From NCBI GenBank assembly GCA_019314085.1, contig JAFCZZ010000132.1, forward strand, positions 1 through 6,806: DNA of 6,806 bases. Reading direction: 5' to 3'. Origin of the DNA: Deltaproteobacteria bacterium. GTDB taxonomy: Bacteria > Desulfobacterota > Syntrophia > Syntrophales > UBA2210. Every line of letters begins with the position of its first letter. The stretch's first letter is position 1. The position numbers were made by a program, and so were the translations under genes. Below the pieces are notes generated by a model, which did not search any database, was not told the origin of the DNA, and worked only from the letters and a program-made list of their open reading frames with translations. Shown here one piece after another: positions 1-6,011 of this stretch.

Positions 1-663
1 TCTGAGAAGAAGGTATGTGTTCATGTTCACGTTGACGATGATGTGAAATTCCTTGACAACAGGAATCAGGAACTGGATATACCGTTATATCGCTATTTAA
101 CGCCTCGTGATATCATGGAGAACATCAGGCGGAGCTGGGTTAACGTTGTCTATCCGCCGCGTGATTATGCCATGAGCCATGAGGTTATAGAGGAGATCAT
201 CCGCAGATCTTTCATCGAGAAATTCCCCGGGGTGGTCGATCGCGAATTGTTCTGGTATGAGATGATCCATACATTACTGAAGCACAAACGACCTGAGGAT
301 TTTTATTCTCTTATCCTCGATGAAGCGGACGACATCTTTCCCGACAGTCCCCGAACACCACGATATCAGCTTCAGGACTGGTTCCGTGCCACCTGCTTGC
401 GTGATCTCCGAAAGACCAAACTGTCGTTTTACGTGGCATTTCAGACACACATCGATTTTGATTATTACATCCTCGCCAAAATTCCGGCGAAAATCTATTT
501 GAAGGGGGCTTTTCTGCCGAGCGGGAAGTATACCGTGGTGAAACGGAGTATGCCACGGTATCTGCGGCGCGGTGAATACATAATCGAGAAAAACGGTTTA
601 TATGGAAAGGCGAAGTTTCCGAAGATCGACACCAGCGATCAGGTCCGGGCTGTATTTGCCTGA
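1..663 (+). CDS. P-loop ATPase, C-terminal part (5' end outside window)
   Basis: The frame is open from base 1 and ends at TGA 661-663. A GTG at 43 could be read as a start, but the residues before it (KKVCVHVHVDDDV) look like a beta strand of the same protein and no ribosome binding site precedes the GTG, so I treat the gene as partial. The Walker B motif LILDEADDIF is encoded at about 310-339, with Asp-Glu at 319-324. About 35 residues later comes FYVAFQTHIDFDY, with Gln at 442-444, in the place of the Gln motif (sensor) of FtsK/HerA/VirB4-type and Zot-like ATPases. Walker A must lie upstream, outside the window. Such ATPases move DNA or drive virion assembly, and archaeal spindle-shaped and pleomorphic viruses commonly encode one near their structural genes. 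That a promoter and a capsid-like gene follow supports a virion-related role. The ATPase class is fairly sure; the exact family is not. Confidence 0.72.
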   Translation, partial: SEKKVCVHVHVDDDVKFLDNRNQELDIPLYRYLTPRDIMENIRRSWVNVVYPPRDYAMSHEVIEEIIRRSFIEKFPGVVDRELFWYEMIHTLLKHKRPEDFYSLILDEADDIFPDSPRTPRYQLQDWFRATCLRDLRKTKLSFYVAFQTHIDFDYYILAKIPAKIYLKGAFLPSGKYTVVKRSMPRYLRRGEYIIEKNGLYGKAKFPKIDTSDQVRAVFA

Positions 664-666
664 GAT

Positions 667-684
667 ACCAAAAGATTTATTTAT
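667..684 (+). promoter_or_regulatory. Archaeal promoter (BRE/TATA) for the capsid-like gene block
   Basis: The gap after the ATPase stop contains CCAAAAG followed by ATTTATTTAT (675-684), a purine-rich BRE-like stretch and an archaeal TATA-like box. Initiation about 25 bases downstream of the box centre would fall near 705, just before the ribosome binding site. That gives a leader of about 20 bases for the gene starting at 724. It is AT-rich compared with its surroundings and lies in the only non-coding gap upstream of this gene block. Confidence 0.6.
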
Positions 685-706
685 CTACAGTCATATTTTC
701 ACATAC

Positions 707-715
707 AGGAGGTGA
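707..715 (+). promoter_or_regulatory. Strong ribosome binding site that sets the start at 724
   Basis: AGGAGGTGA is a near-perfect complement to the 16S rRNA 3' end and lies 8 bases before ATG 724. The in-frame GTG at 712-714 is part of this site, so it is very unlikely to be the start. It is the strongest such site in the window, which suits a highly expressed structural protein. Confidence 0.8.
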
Positions 716-723
716 CAGAACAG

Positions 724-1059
724 ATGGTTAAGACGCTTGAAGAGGCAAAGGAGGTATACCGCAGGACTCTCCACAAATTCCTCCGGAGCCACGGCGTGAA
801 CATGAGTGATCGGGCGGCAATGGACCTGCAGTCGATCATCTTTGGTGTCGCAGGTGCAACCGTGGCGCTCCTGATTGCCGTGATCGTACTTGGCAATCTC
901 GACACCGCAACCCAGGGCACTGTCAGTGAGAACAGTACTTATGCCGGCCTTCTCACAACTGTAAACACGTATGGTTCCACCGCGATCACTCTGCTTGCGA
1001 TCGGTATCATTGTCGCCGGTGCCGCAGCAATTCTGTATATCATCAGGAGCTCATTCTGA
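724..1059 (+). CDS. Two-helix membrane protein, candidate major capsid protein of spindle-shaped-virus type
   Basis: This 111-aa protein starts at ATG 724. Residues 4-24 are a charged, probably amphipathic helix. Two hydrophobic helices follow, at about 38-57 (SIIFGVAGATVALLIAVIVL) and 88-107, separated by a polar loop rich in Thr, Ser and Asn (58-87). The protein ends with a short basic tail (IIRSSF). Removable N-terminus, helix, polar loop, helix and short basic tail is the architecture of fusellovirus VP1-type capsid proteins; mature SSV1 VP1 is about 73 residues. Cleavage near residues 31-34 (DRAAMDLQS) would leave about 78 residues. The strong promoter and ribosome binding site fit an abundant product. 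The stop overlaps the next ATG by one base. The family assignment rests on architecture and context, not a database match. A pilin-like or other small membrane protein is the alternative. Confidence 0.6.
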   Translation: MVKTLEEAKEVYRRTLHKFLRSHGVNMSDRAAMDLQSIIFGVAGATVALLIAVIVLGNLDTATQGTVSENSTYAGLLTTVNTYGSTAITLLAIGIIVAGAAAILYIIRSSF

Positions 1060-1538
1060 TGCATCGCACCACCCGCGATAACCGCCTCCAGAACCGCCTC
1101 AAAATACTTTTTTTACATATCCTTGCGTTAATCCTGGTCCCGGTTGCATATCCAGTAGCCGCAGCGGAAGACATCATTGTCGCGGATACTGCACAGATCA
1201 GTATAACAGGCATCCCGGCATCCTGGTGGATCGTTCTGTTCGTTATTGCTACAAGCCTCTATCTCATCTCGATCTTTATCGATTCTCAGTCGATGATAAC
1301 ATCAGTCCTGGCGTTCATCCTGTCCGGGGCTCTTGTTTATCTTCTGCCTCTTGCCAGGGACATCAGGTTGATGCTGGTACCGGTAGTTGATGCCACTGGC
1401 AACATCACCGGGTATACTCTCCAGCCGGCAACCCTGTCATGGCAGATACCCGGTCTCGGATATCTCGCCTTTTTGCTGATGGCATTGTCTGTGATCTCTA
1501 TGTATAGCGCATATCTCCATCTCAGGGAGGAGAGGTAA
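1059..1538 (+). CDS. Exported multi-pass membrane protein, 159 aa, function unknown
   Basis: ATG 1059 overlaps the upstream TGA (TGATG), and AGGAGC at 1045-1050 gives an 8-base spacer. Residues 1-36 look like a signal peptide: a long basic n-region, a hydrophobic core (ILFLHILALILVPVA) and a PVAAA/ED cleavage-like site. Three further hydrophobic segments lie at about 56-74, 79-98 and 130-153. Between the last two is a 30-residue loop (DATGNITGYTLQPATL) that may be exposed. The C-terminus is charged (LREER). I do not recognise a named family. Tight coupling to the capsid-like gene suggests a minor virion membrane protein or an assembly factor (inference). Confidence 0.65.
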   Translation: MHRTTRDNRLQNRLKILFLHILALILVPVAYPVAAAEDIIVADTAQISITGIPASWWIVLFVIATSLYLISIFIDSQSMITSVLAFILSGALVYLLPLARDIRLMLVPVVDATGNITGYTLQPATLSWQIPGLGYLAFLLMALSVISMYSAYLHLREER

Positions 1539-2023
1539 TGGACCCATATCTACCGCCATATTCTGGCGATCCCGTAATTGGAGGTGCAGGCCTCCCGGAA
1601 GAGCCGACAGACTGGGAGCCAACTCCCTCAATCACCGAGAAGCAGTGGCAGGTATTACTTGAGAGGTTTGGCGTTGACGAAGAGATACAGAAACGCCTGT
1701 GGTCTATCCTGAACGTCCACATGCAGCTCGGGAAGGTTCAGTCCTTCGATGACCTCCTCACTCACCTGATCCATATTGAAAACATTATACGTGTGTCGAC
1801 CTGGGATGATGAGGCGCCACCGATCGAGTACTATCAGCTTGAACAGATCAGGTGGTTCGTTGAATGGCTGATCCGAAAATCGGTTGAGGGTGGCACTCCA
1901 AATGAGCGCGTACTTCTGATATCGAATTACGGGAATATCACACACAGATATGAGGACCACTCTCCCTCACGCCCGCCTGAACGAGGAATTCTGGGTAAAT
2001 TACTGAAGCGTGGAGGTAACTGA
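1538..2023 (+). CDS. Soluble helical protein, 161 aa, function unknown
   Basis: ATG 1538 overlaps the upstream TAA (TAATG), and a purine-rich site GGGAGGAGAGG lies immediately before it. The first 30 residues are rich in Pro and Gly (MDPYLPPYSGDPVIGG) and probably disordered. Residues 31-125 look alpha-helical, with many Glu, Leu and Trp. The end is basic and Pro-containing (RPPERGILGKLLKRGGN). There is no signal peptide, membrane segment or catalytic motif that I recognise. Its place between membrane-protein genes in an apparent virion operon suggests a structural, scaffold or matrix-like role, which is inference. Confidence 0.6.
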   Translation: MDPYLPPYSGDPVIGGAGLPEEPTDWEPTPSITEKQWQVLLERFGVDEEIQKRLWSILNVHMQLGKVQSFDDLLTHLIHIENIIRVSTWDDEAPPIEYYQLEQIRWFVEWLIRKSVEGGTPNERVLLISNYGNITHRYEDHSPSRPPERGILGKLLKRGGN

Positions 2024-2577
2024 TGGTGACAGTGACCTGTGAGTTGATAATCGCAATTGCAGCCGGCCTTGTAGCATTCGCTGAACTGATCGCTATCCTG
2101 TTGATCTGGTCGAAGGCGGGACCATGTCGTGAATATATCTTAGCCAGCATCTCCAGAGAGAAGCCTAACCTTCTTCTGATCACCCGTTCTGATGGTTCTG
2201 CGACCTTACGTCGGGCGTTCAATGAGGACGGGAGATATCGGGCATTTCTCGACAACAAGATGCATGAATGGATACAGGTTGAACCCTCCGGTCTCCGGTT
2301 CGGCGAATTGCAGCTACAGATCGTCCATGATGCATATGGCATCGTGACAGACCCGGAGAAGGCACTGGTGATCGAGGCGGTGAAGAAGAAATACGGCGTC
2401 AGGAACCTCCGTGAACTTATGTCATCCATAAAAGAGGGCGAATCCCCCAATGGAACCCCGGTTTCCGGGTCTGATACTATCGAGGTGCCGGGTGTGAGGC
2501 CGGTTGATCTGCAATCCGTGGCGTACTGGAGTGGCATGACATCACGGAGCCGGGGACAGAGCCTCGAAGCAACCTAG
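2023..2577 (+). CDS. Membrane-anchored protein, 184 aa, function unknown
   Basis: ATG 2023 overlaps the upstream TGA (TGATG), with GGAGGT at 2012-2017 five bases before it. One hydrophobic segment at residues 8-29 (LIIAIAAGLVAFAELIAILLIW) anchors the N-terminus. The rest is a soluble domain, probably cytoplasmic or internal to the virion because positively charged residues follow the helix. It begins with a beta-rich stretch (NLLLITRSDGSATL) and then has charged helices (residues 110-140). The last 45 residues are low in hydrophobics and probably flexible. No known family is recognised. It is the last gene before the 60-base gap that carries the second promoter. Confidence 0.6.
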   Translation: MVTVTCELIIAIAAGLVAFAELIAILLIWSKAGPCREYILASISREKPNLLLITRSDGSATLRRAFNEDGRYRAFLDNKMHEWIQVEPSGLRFGELQLQIVHDAYGIVTDPEKALVIEAVKKKYGVRNLRELMSSIKEGESPNGTPVSGSDTIEVPGVRPVDLQSVAYWSGMTSRSRGQSLEAT

Positions 2578-2602
2578 GCGATACAGACTCTGATCGAGAA
2601 AA

Positions 2603-2614
2603 AACTTAAAAAGG
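2603..2614 (+). promoter_or_regulatory. Second archaeal promoter, placed for a leaderless transcript
   Basis: The gap at 2578-2637 contains an A-run followed by CTTAAAAAGG (2605-2614), a TATA-like box with an A-rich flank. The box centre is about 31 bases, and its end about 25 bases, upstream of ATG 2638. Initiation would therefore fall at or within a few bases of that ATG. No ribosome binding site stands at a usable distance before 2638, which fits a leaderless message. The site would start a second transcription unit covering the large protein and the genes after it. Confidence 0.5.
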
Positions 2615-2637
2615 AATGGGGACTATCATCAACCCGT

Positions 2638-2718
2638 ATGGGATTCATTGTGCTGATTATCGTGTTCGCGATAACGGCACTTGCCCTGCTGGCCAGTAAC
2701 CTTGGAGTTGGAGTATAA
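2638..2718 (+). CDS. 26-aa hydrophobic single-helix microprotein
   Basis: ATG GGA TTC starts a 26-codon frame that encodes almost one membrane helix (MGFIVLIIVFAITALALLAS then NLGVGV). Its TAA overlaps the ATG of the 928-aa gene by one base (TAATG), the same overlap seen three more times in this window. The promoter sits at the spacing expected for initiation at this ATG, and translation would then couple into the large gene. A competing start at ATG 2616 gives a non-hydrophobic 27-aa frame ending elsewhere and is less convincing. It could be a minor virion membrane peptide or mainly a translational leader for the next gene. Short length limits certainty. Confidence 0.55.
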   Translation: MGFIVLIIVFAITALALLASNLGVGV

Positions 2719-5504
2719 TGCCATCAGATCCGGATTCAGACACACCCACAATGGGGCGGCTCAGCTCCATTACCTCCTCCATAGCCACCGCCGCCAGCAA
2801 AGTCAGGTATACGATGGCCTCTGCAAAGGAACGGGCGGAGGCTGCGAAAAGGAGATACGAATCACTCAGAAAGCGTTACGAACGCGCCAGAAAAACGTAT
2901 CGGCGTTATAAACGTACATACAGGCGCATAAGTAAAAAACTCAAAGGAGATTATAAAAAATTCGAGAAACTCACCAGAGGCCGTGAGAGGTGGCGGCCCG
3001 AATACGCCATGCGCCCCGAACCGAAGGAACCGGCGTTTGTCAGGCAACAGCAGAGATTGATGGTCGGGAAGGGATGGCCAAAGACGGAACTGTCCCGGTT
3101 TGTCAGCCTCTCAGAGCCCATTCAGCAGAGACATCTGAAAAACCTCAATGAGTTTCTGCGGAGTGAGGAGACCCGGCTGCATCGGATGAAAGAGGCACAT
3201 GAAAGGGAATGGGCACGCTATCAGGAAATCAGGATGAGTGCGATCCGTGCCGAGCAGATAGAGAGGCATTTAAAAGAGACGATGGCGGCGAAGGGTTATA
3301 AAAGTGTTAGAGGCGCGTGGATAAAAACAAAGCCGCCAGTGTCTTCAGGTAAAAAGGAGCCGGACAGCATCCTCAAACTAACCGGAATGTCAAAAGAGCG
3401 CCTTGCAAAGTGGGGTCTCTCAAGCGAGAGAGAACTCCGGGCCGAGATCCTCAACTGGAAGTGGACACAGACATTTAAAGAACCCATTGTTCGTGCAAAA
3501 ACGCCTGAGGAGCAGCAAAAAATATTGCAGACACTCAGGTTCAGGACGCTTCCTGAATGGAGACCATATATCACAGAAGAGTCATACAGAGCCGTCGAAT
3601 CCGGTCTGGAAAAAGGGATAATGGCAATTCAGGCACACATCAAACAGAGATCGGCGGCAAGGCTTCAGGAGGAGCTGAGTAAGAGAGCAAAACCATTAGA
3701 ATCCTTCAAAAAAGGCATTCTTGAGGATAAAACACTGGCCTCGTGGCAGGAGACGACACCATTCATCAGGAGTTATGTGGCGGATGAGGGATTGAAGATC
3801 ATCCAGAGACCCCCCCTCCCGAAGGCGGACCCTCTCAGGACTGTGGCGGGTGTCTATACCGCTGCCGAGACAGCAGCATCCCGGTATATAAAAGAACGAA
3901 CCCCCGAACCCGACTCACCGGTAACACGGGCGGCATTTCAGGCGGCGGTATATACATCTCCCGTAACAGGACCCCTCGCTATATCCAGTCCAGCTGCGAG
4001 AGATATCGCGGTTGAGACACTGATCGGATCTTATGGAGGTCTCCGCGAGCGTCCCATCCAGACTGCAGCGCTGACTGCCATCTCCTTTGCGCTCCCGAGC
4101 GTCATAGGTGCGGCAAAGCCTGCCGGGGGAGCTGTAGCCTCTGCAATCTCGCGGGTGCCCCGTGTCGGACCACCGATCGCGAAATACGGGGCAAGGGCCG
4201 CCTGGACCGGCCTCTCCGCACTGTATGGCGCGAGTACTGTGCACCGCGTGGCGAAAGAGCCAACAATCGCCGCGAAGTCAAGGAAAGTCGGTGAGATCCT
4301 CTCGACAGAGGTGGCACCAGCCTTCATCGGAACATATGCCGGCCTGAAGTACGCCCCACGCTTACCATCTATATTCCAGACAGCCGGGAAGAAGGAGATC
4401 CCGATCGAGAAGATAGGATATCCAGCCCTCCCGGAAGGGGGATACCCGATTGCGGGGCGGAGGATCTCAGCAAAAGAGCTGATGAAGTCATTCAAACACG
4501 GAACCCTGTACCCGAGGCCTGTACGCCTGGAACCATCTGGAGTGCCCGTGAAGTATCTGCCAAAGAGAGCAAAGCTGCCGGGTGAACCTCCTGGCGATTA
4601 TATGTGGACCGGCTGGGAGGAACTACCAGAATTCGACGATGAGCTCGTGCTCGGGAGGGGAGATTCAGAGCTTCCCGGCATGTATGGTGCACCAGTAGCT
4701 GAGACCTATTTCACCCACCCACCGCTGGGACCACGGATCAGTCTGTTCAGTACGGAAATACCGAGTGCAGAATTCCGTCTACCAGTTGTGCTGAGAACCC
4801 GTGTCAGCAAATTCAAACCAGTCCCCAGATCCGTCCGCGAGCGTGGAGTCGGTGCTATCGCAGAGTATGTCAGAAAAGGAGTCTGGAGAGAGCCCGGAAC
4901 AGCATATCTACCGTTGATGAAACCTGAATATGAGGCCGTTCTGCCTGAAAAGACAGTGCTTAAATCAAAGGGAGTCCGCTTCTTCACAAAATCCGGTCCT
5001 CATCGCTTCCCCATTCACGAATTTGTGGTATCTCCCATGGAAGGCGGTGCCGATACCGGCAGGATAGATAAGTTAAGTGATCTTGGCATCGGCGAATCTG
5101 CGCCGGCGGGAGAGATCATAAGAGCATGGAAGCAGGAATACAGAGGATATGGGAGAGAATCTAAGGCACCGATCGTAAACCCGATATCACTGATTGCATC
5201 CGGTAAAACCCGGAAACCCGGGCGTCTGATCGAACCATCCGAGTACATCGGGTATGAACCGGAGTACACACCTGTATATCCTGTATACAGAGAACAGCAC
5301 AGAGAGACCTGGCATCACCGAGAACATCCCCGACACCTCGGCCACCGGAGAGATATCATCTTCCACGGTATCTCTATAGCATCACCTCCCACGCACCCGG
5401 ATATGTATATCATTCACCACGGCATGCCCCCCCACATCTCCCATCATTCCATCCGCCACACCGCCCGTTGCCTGCCGGGATATCCAGTGGGAGGAAATTG
5501 CTGA
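2718..5504 (+). CDS. Large multidomain virion-type protein, 928 aa, with possible ADP-ribosyltransferase-like region
   Basis: ATG 2718 overlaps the microprotein stop and has a modest GGAG at 2710-2713. Residues 35-85 are a very basic helix rich in Arg, Lys and Tyr (KRRYESLRKRYERARKTYRR), and residues 138-191 are a second probable coiled coil. Residues 405-545 are Ala/Gly-rich with weakly hydrophobic stretches (about 448-466, 480-505 and 524-545), as in large internal or membrane-inserting virion proteins. Residues 590-770 contain HGT at 594-596, PGMYGAPVAETYF at 653-665, PEYEAVLPEKT at 736-746 and PIHEF at 765-769. The order His-Gly-Thr, Tyr region, Glu-x-Glu with VLP after it resembles the ADP-ribosyltransferase fold; this is a motif reading only. 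Residues 861-928 hold 14 His. The basic N-terminus could bind nucleic acid. A packaged, possibly injected protein is the best guess, and no family is firmly assigned. Confidence 0.75.
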   Translation: MPSDPDSDTPTMGRLSSITSSIATAASKVRYTMASAKERAEAAKRRYESLRKRYERARKTYRRYKRTYRRISKKLKGDYKKFEKLTRGRERWRPEYAMRPEPKEPAFVRQQQRLMVGKGWPKTELSRFVSLSEPIQQRHLKNLNEFLRSEETRLHRMKEAHEREWARYQEIRMSAIRAEQIERHLKETMAAKGYKSVRGAWIKTKPPVSSGKKEPDSILKLTGMSKERLAKWGLSSERELRAEILNWKWTQTFKEPIVRAKTPEEQQKILQTLRFRTLPEWRPYITEESYRAVESGLEKGIMAIQAHIKQRSAARLQEELSKRAKPLESFKKGILEDKTLASWQETTPFIRSYVADEGLKIIQRPPLPKADPLRTVAGVYTAAETAASRYIKERTPEPDSPVTRAAFQAAVYTSPVTGPLAISSPAARDIAVETLIGSYGGLRERPIQTAALTAISFALPSVIGAAKPAGGAVASAISRVPRVGPPIAKYGARAAWTGLSALYGASTVHRVAKEPTIAAKSRKVGEILSTEVAPAFIGTYAGLKYAPRLPSIFQTAGKKEIPIEKIGYPALPEGGYPIAGRRISAKELMKSFKHGTLYPRPVRLEPSGVPVKYLPKRAKLPGEPPGDYMWTGWEELPEFDDELVLGRGDSELPGMYGAPVAETYFTHPPLGPRISLFSTEIPSAEFRLPVVLRTRVSKFKPVPRSVRERGVGAIAEYVRKGVWREPGTAYLPLMKPEYEAVLPEKTVLKSKGVRFFTKSGPHRFPIHEFVVSPMEGGADTGRIDKLSDLGIGESAPAGEIIRAWKQEYRGYGRESKAPIVNPISLIASGKTRKPGRLIEPSEYIGYEPEYTPVYPVYREQHRETWHHREHPRHLGHRRDIIFHGISIASPPTHPDMYIIHHGMPPHISHHSIRHTARCLPGYPVGGNC

Positions 5505-5746
5505 AGACCTGGGGGTTCGGGCAGTTCAAGAGGCGTGAGGTGATCGCGCCGGTTGCGACCCCGTGGGAGGCACTCGGCCTCAGGAAACCGAAGAGGATCC
5601 GGCGCAAGGAGAAGGCAGTGGTCGCCAGCAAGCCGGAACAGTTCTTTGTCTTTGACCAGAAGATGATGAAGGCAGAGAGTAAGAGACAGGCGGCCAGTAT
5701 CATGGGAATACTCGAACATAAGAAGAGAATACATATATGGGAGTGA
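5498..5746 (+). CDS. Small basic protein, 82 aa, function unknown
   Basis: I chose TTG 5498 because GGGAGG (5489-5494) precedes it and it overlaps the stop of the 928-aa gene (TTGCTGA), though the 3-base spacer is short. TTG 5468 (92 aa, no ribosome binding site) and GTG 5540 are alternatives. The frame is open back to 5258, so a frameshift from the upstream gene could also supply the N-terminus. The protein is rich in Lys and Arg (GLRKPKRIRRKEKAVVASK), then has an aromatic patch (EQFFVFDQKMMK) and a charged C-terminal helix. It has no membrane segment. Basic composition suggests nucleic-acid binding or a partner of the preceding large protein, but no family is recognised. Confidence 0.6.
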   Translation: MLKTWGFGQFKRREVIAPVATPWEALGLRKPKRIRRKEKAVVASKPEQFFVFDQKMMKAESKRQAASIMGILEHKKRIHIWE

Positions 5747-5750
5747 TCTG

Positions 5751-6011
5751 ATGGCGCGGAGTACGATCGGACTGGCCTGGCTGGCGGTTATAGTAACAAT
5801 ATGTGAGGTTATGATAATCTGGGGTCTCTTCCACGATATCGTAACAAATCTGCTGTATAACATCGGCATTGAGGCGGGTGGGGATCCGGCCATACTTGAT
5901 TTCATTGTGAATGTATGGAAGGCGTTTCCTGTGCTGTTTCTCATAGCGGTGATTGTATGGGCGATTGTTGTATCCGCACGGGTTCAGGAGGACACGTACC
6001 AGTATCCCTGA
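5751..6011 (+). CDS. Two-helix small membrane protein, 86 aa
   Basis: ATG 5751 lies 4 bases after the previous stop, with GGAGTGAT (5739-5746) as an imperfect ribosome binding site. Hydrophobic helices lie at about residues 6-27 and 58-76. They are separated by a loop of about 30 residues (HDIVTNLLYNIGIEAGGDP) that is partly apolar. The C-terminus is short and polar (RVQEDTYQYP). The layout resembles the capsid candidate at 724 but lacks its charged N-terminal helix. It could be a second virion membrane protein, a holin-like protein or an accessory to the LamG protein that overlaps its 3' end. No family is recognised. Confidence 0.62.
   Translation: MARSTIGLAWLAVIVTICEVMIIWGLFHDIVTNLLYNIGIEAGGDPAILDFIVNVWKAFPVLFLIAVIVWAIVVSARVQEDTYQYP

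Noticed and set aside
43..45. GTG 43 as a true start of the ATPase
   Set aside because: There is no ribosome binding site, the frame is open to base 1, and an ATPase of this kind needs Walker A upstream.
712..726. GTG 712 as the start of the capsid candidate
   Set aside because: The GTG is part of the AGGAGGTGA ribosome binding site, and ATG 724 is correctly spaced from it.
1938..2537. 199-codon open frame on the minus strand
   Set aside because: It lies almost wholly antisense to the 184-aa gene, which has a good ribosome binding site and a coupled start. The antisense protein has no recognisable features.
2578..2604. Terminator between the two gene blocks
   Set aside because: There is no T-rich tract on the plus strand and no convincing hairpin; only the promoter-like A-rich element is supported.
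4031..4495. 154-codon minus-strand frame and nearby minus-strand frames
   Set aside because: They are shadows of the Ala/Gly-rich centre of the large protein, where GC-rich codons suppress antisense stops.
5271..5290. Palindrome CTGTATACAG with a flanking near-repeat, as a possible operator
   Set aside because: It lies inside the large coding region, encodes a PVYPVY repeat and has no nearby promoter, so chance or coding repetition explains it.
5444..5944. 166-codon open frame on the minus strand
   Set aside because: It is antisense to two plus-strand genes with plausible starts, and there is no promoter or ribosome binding site for it.
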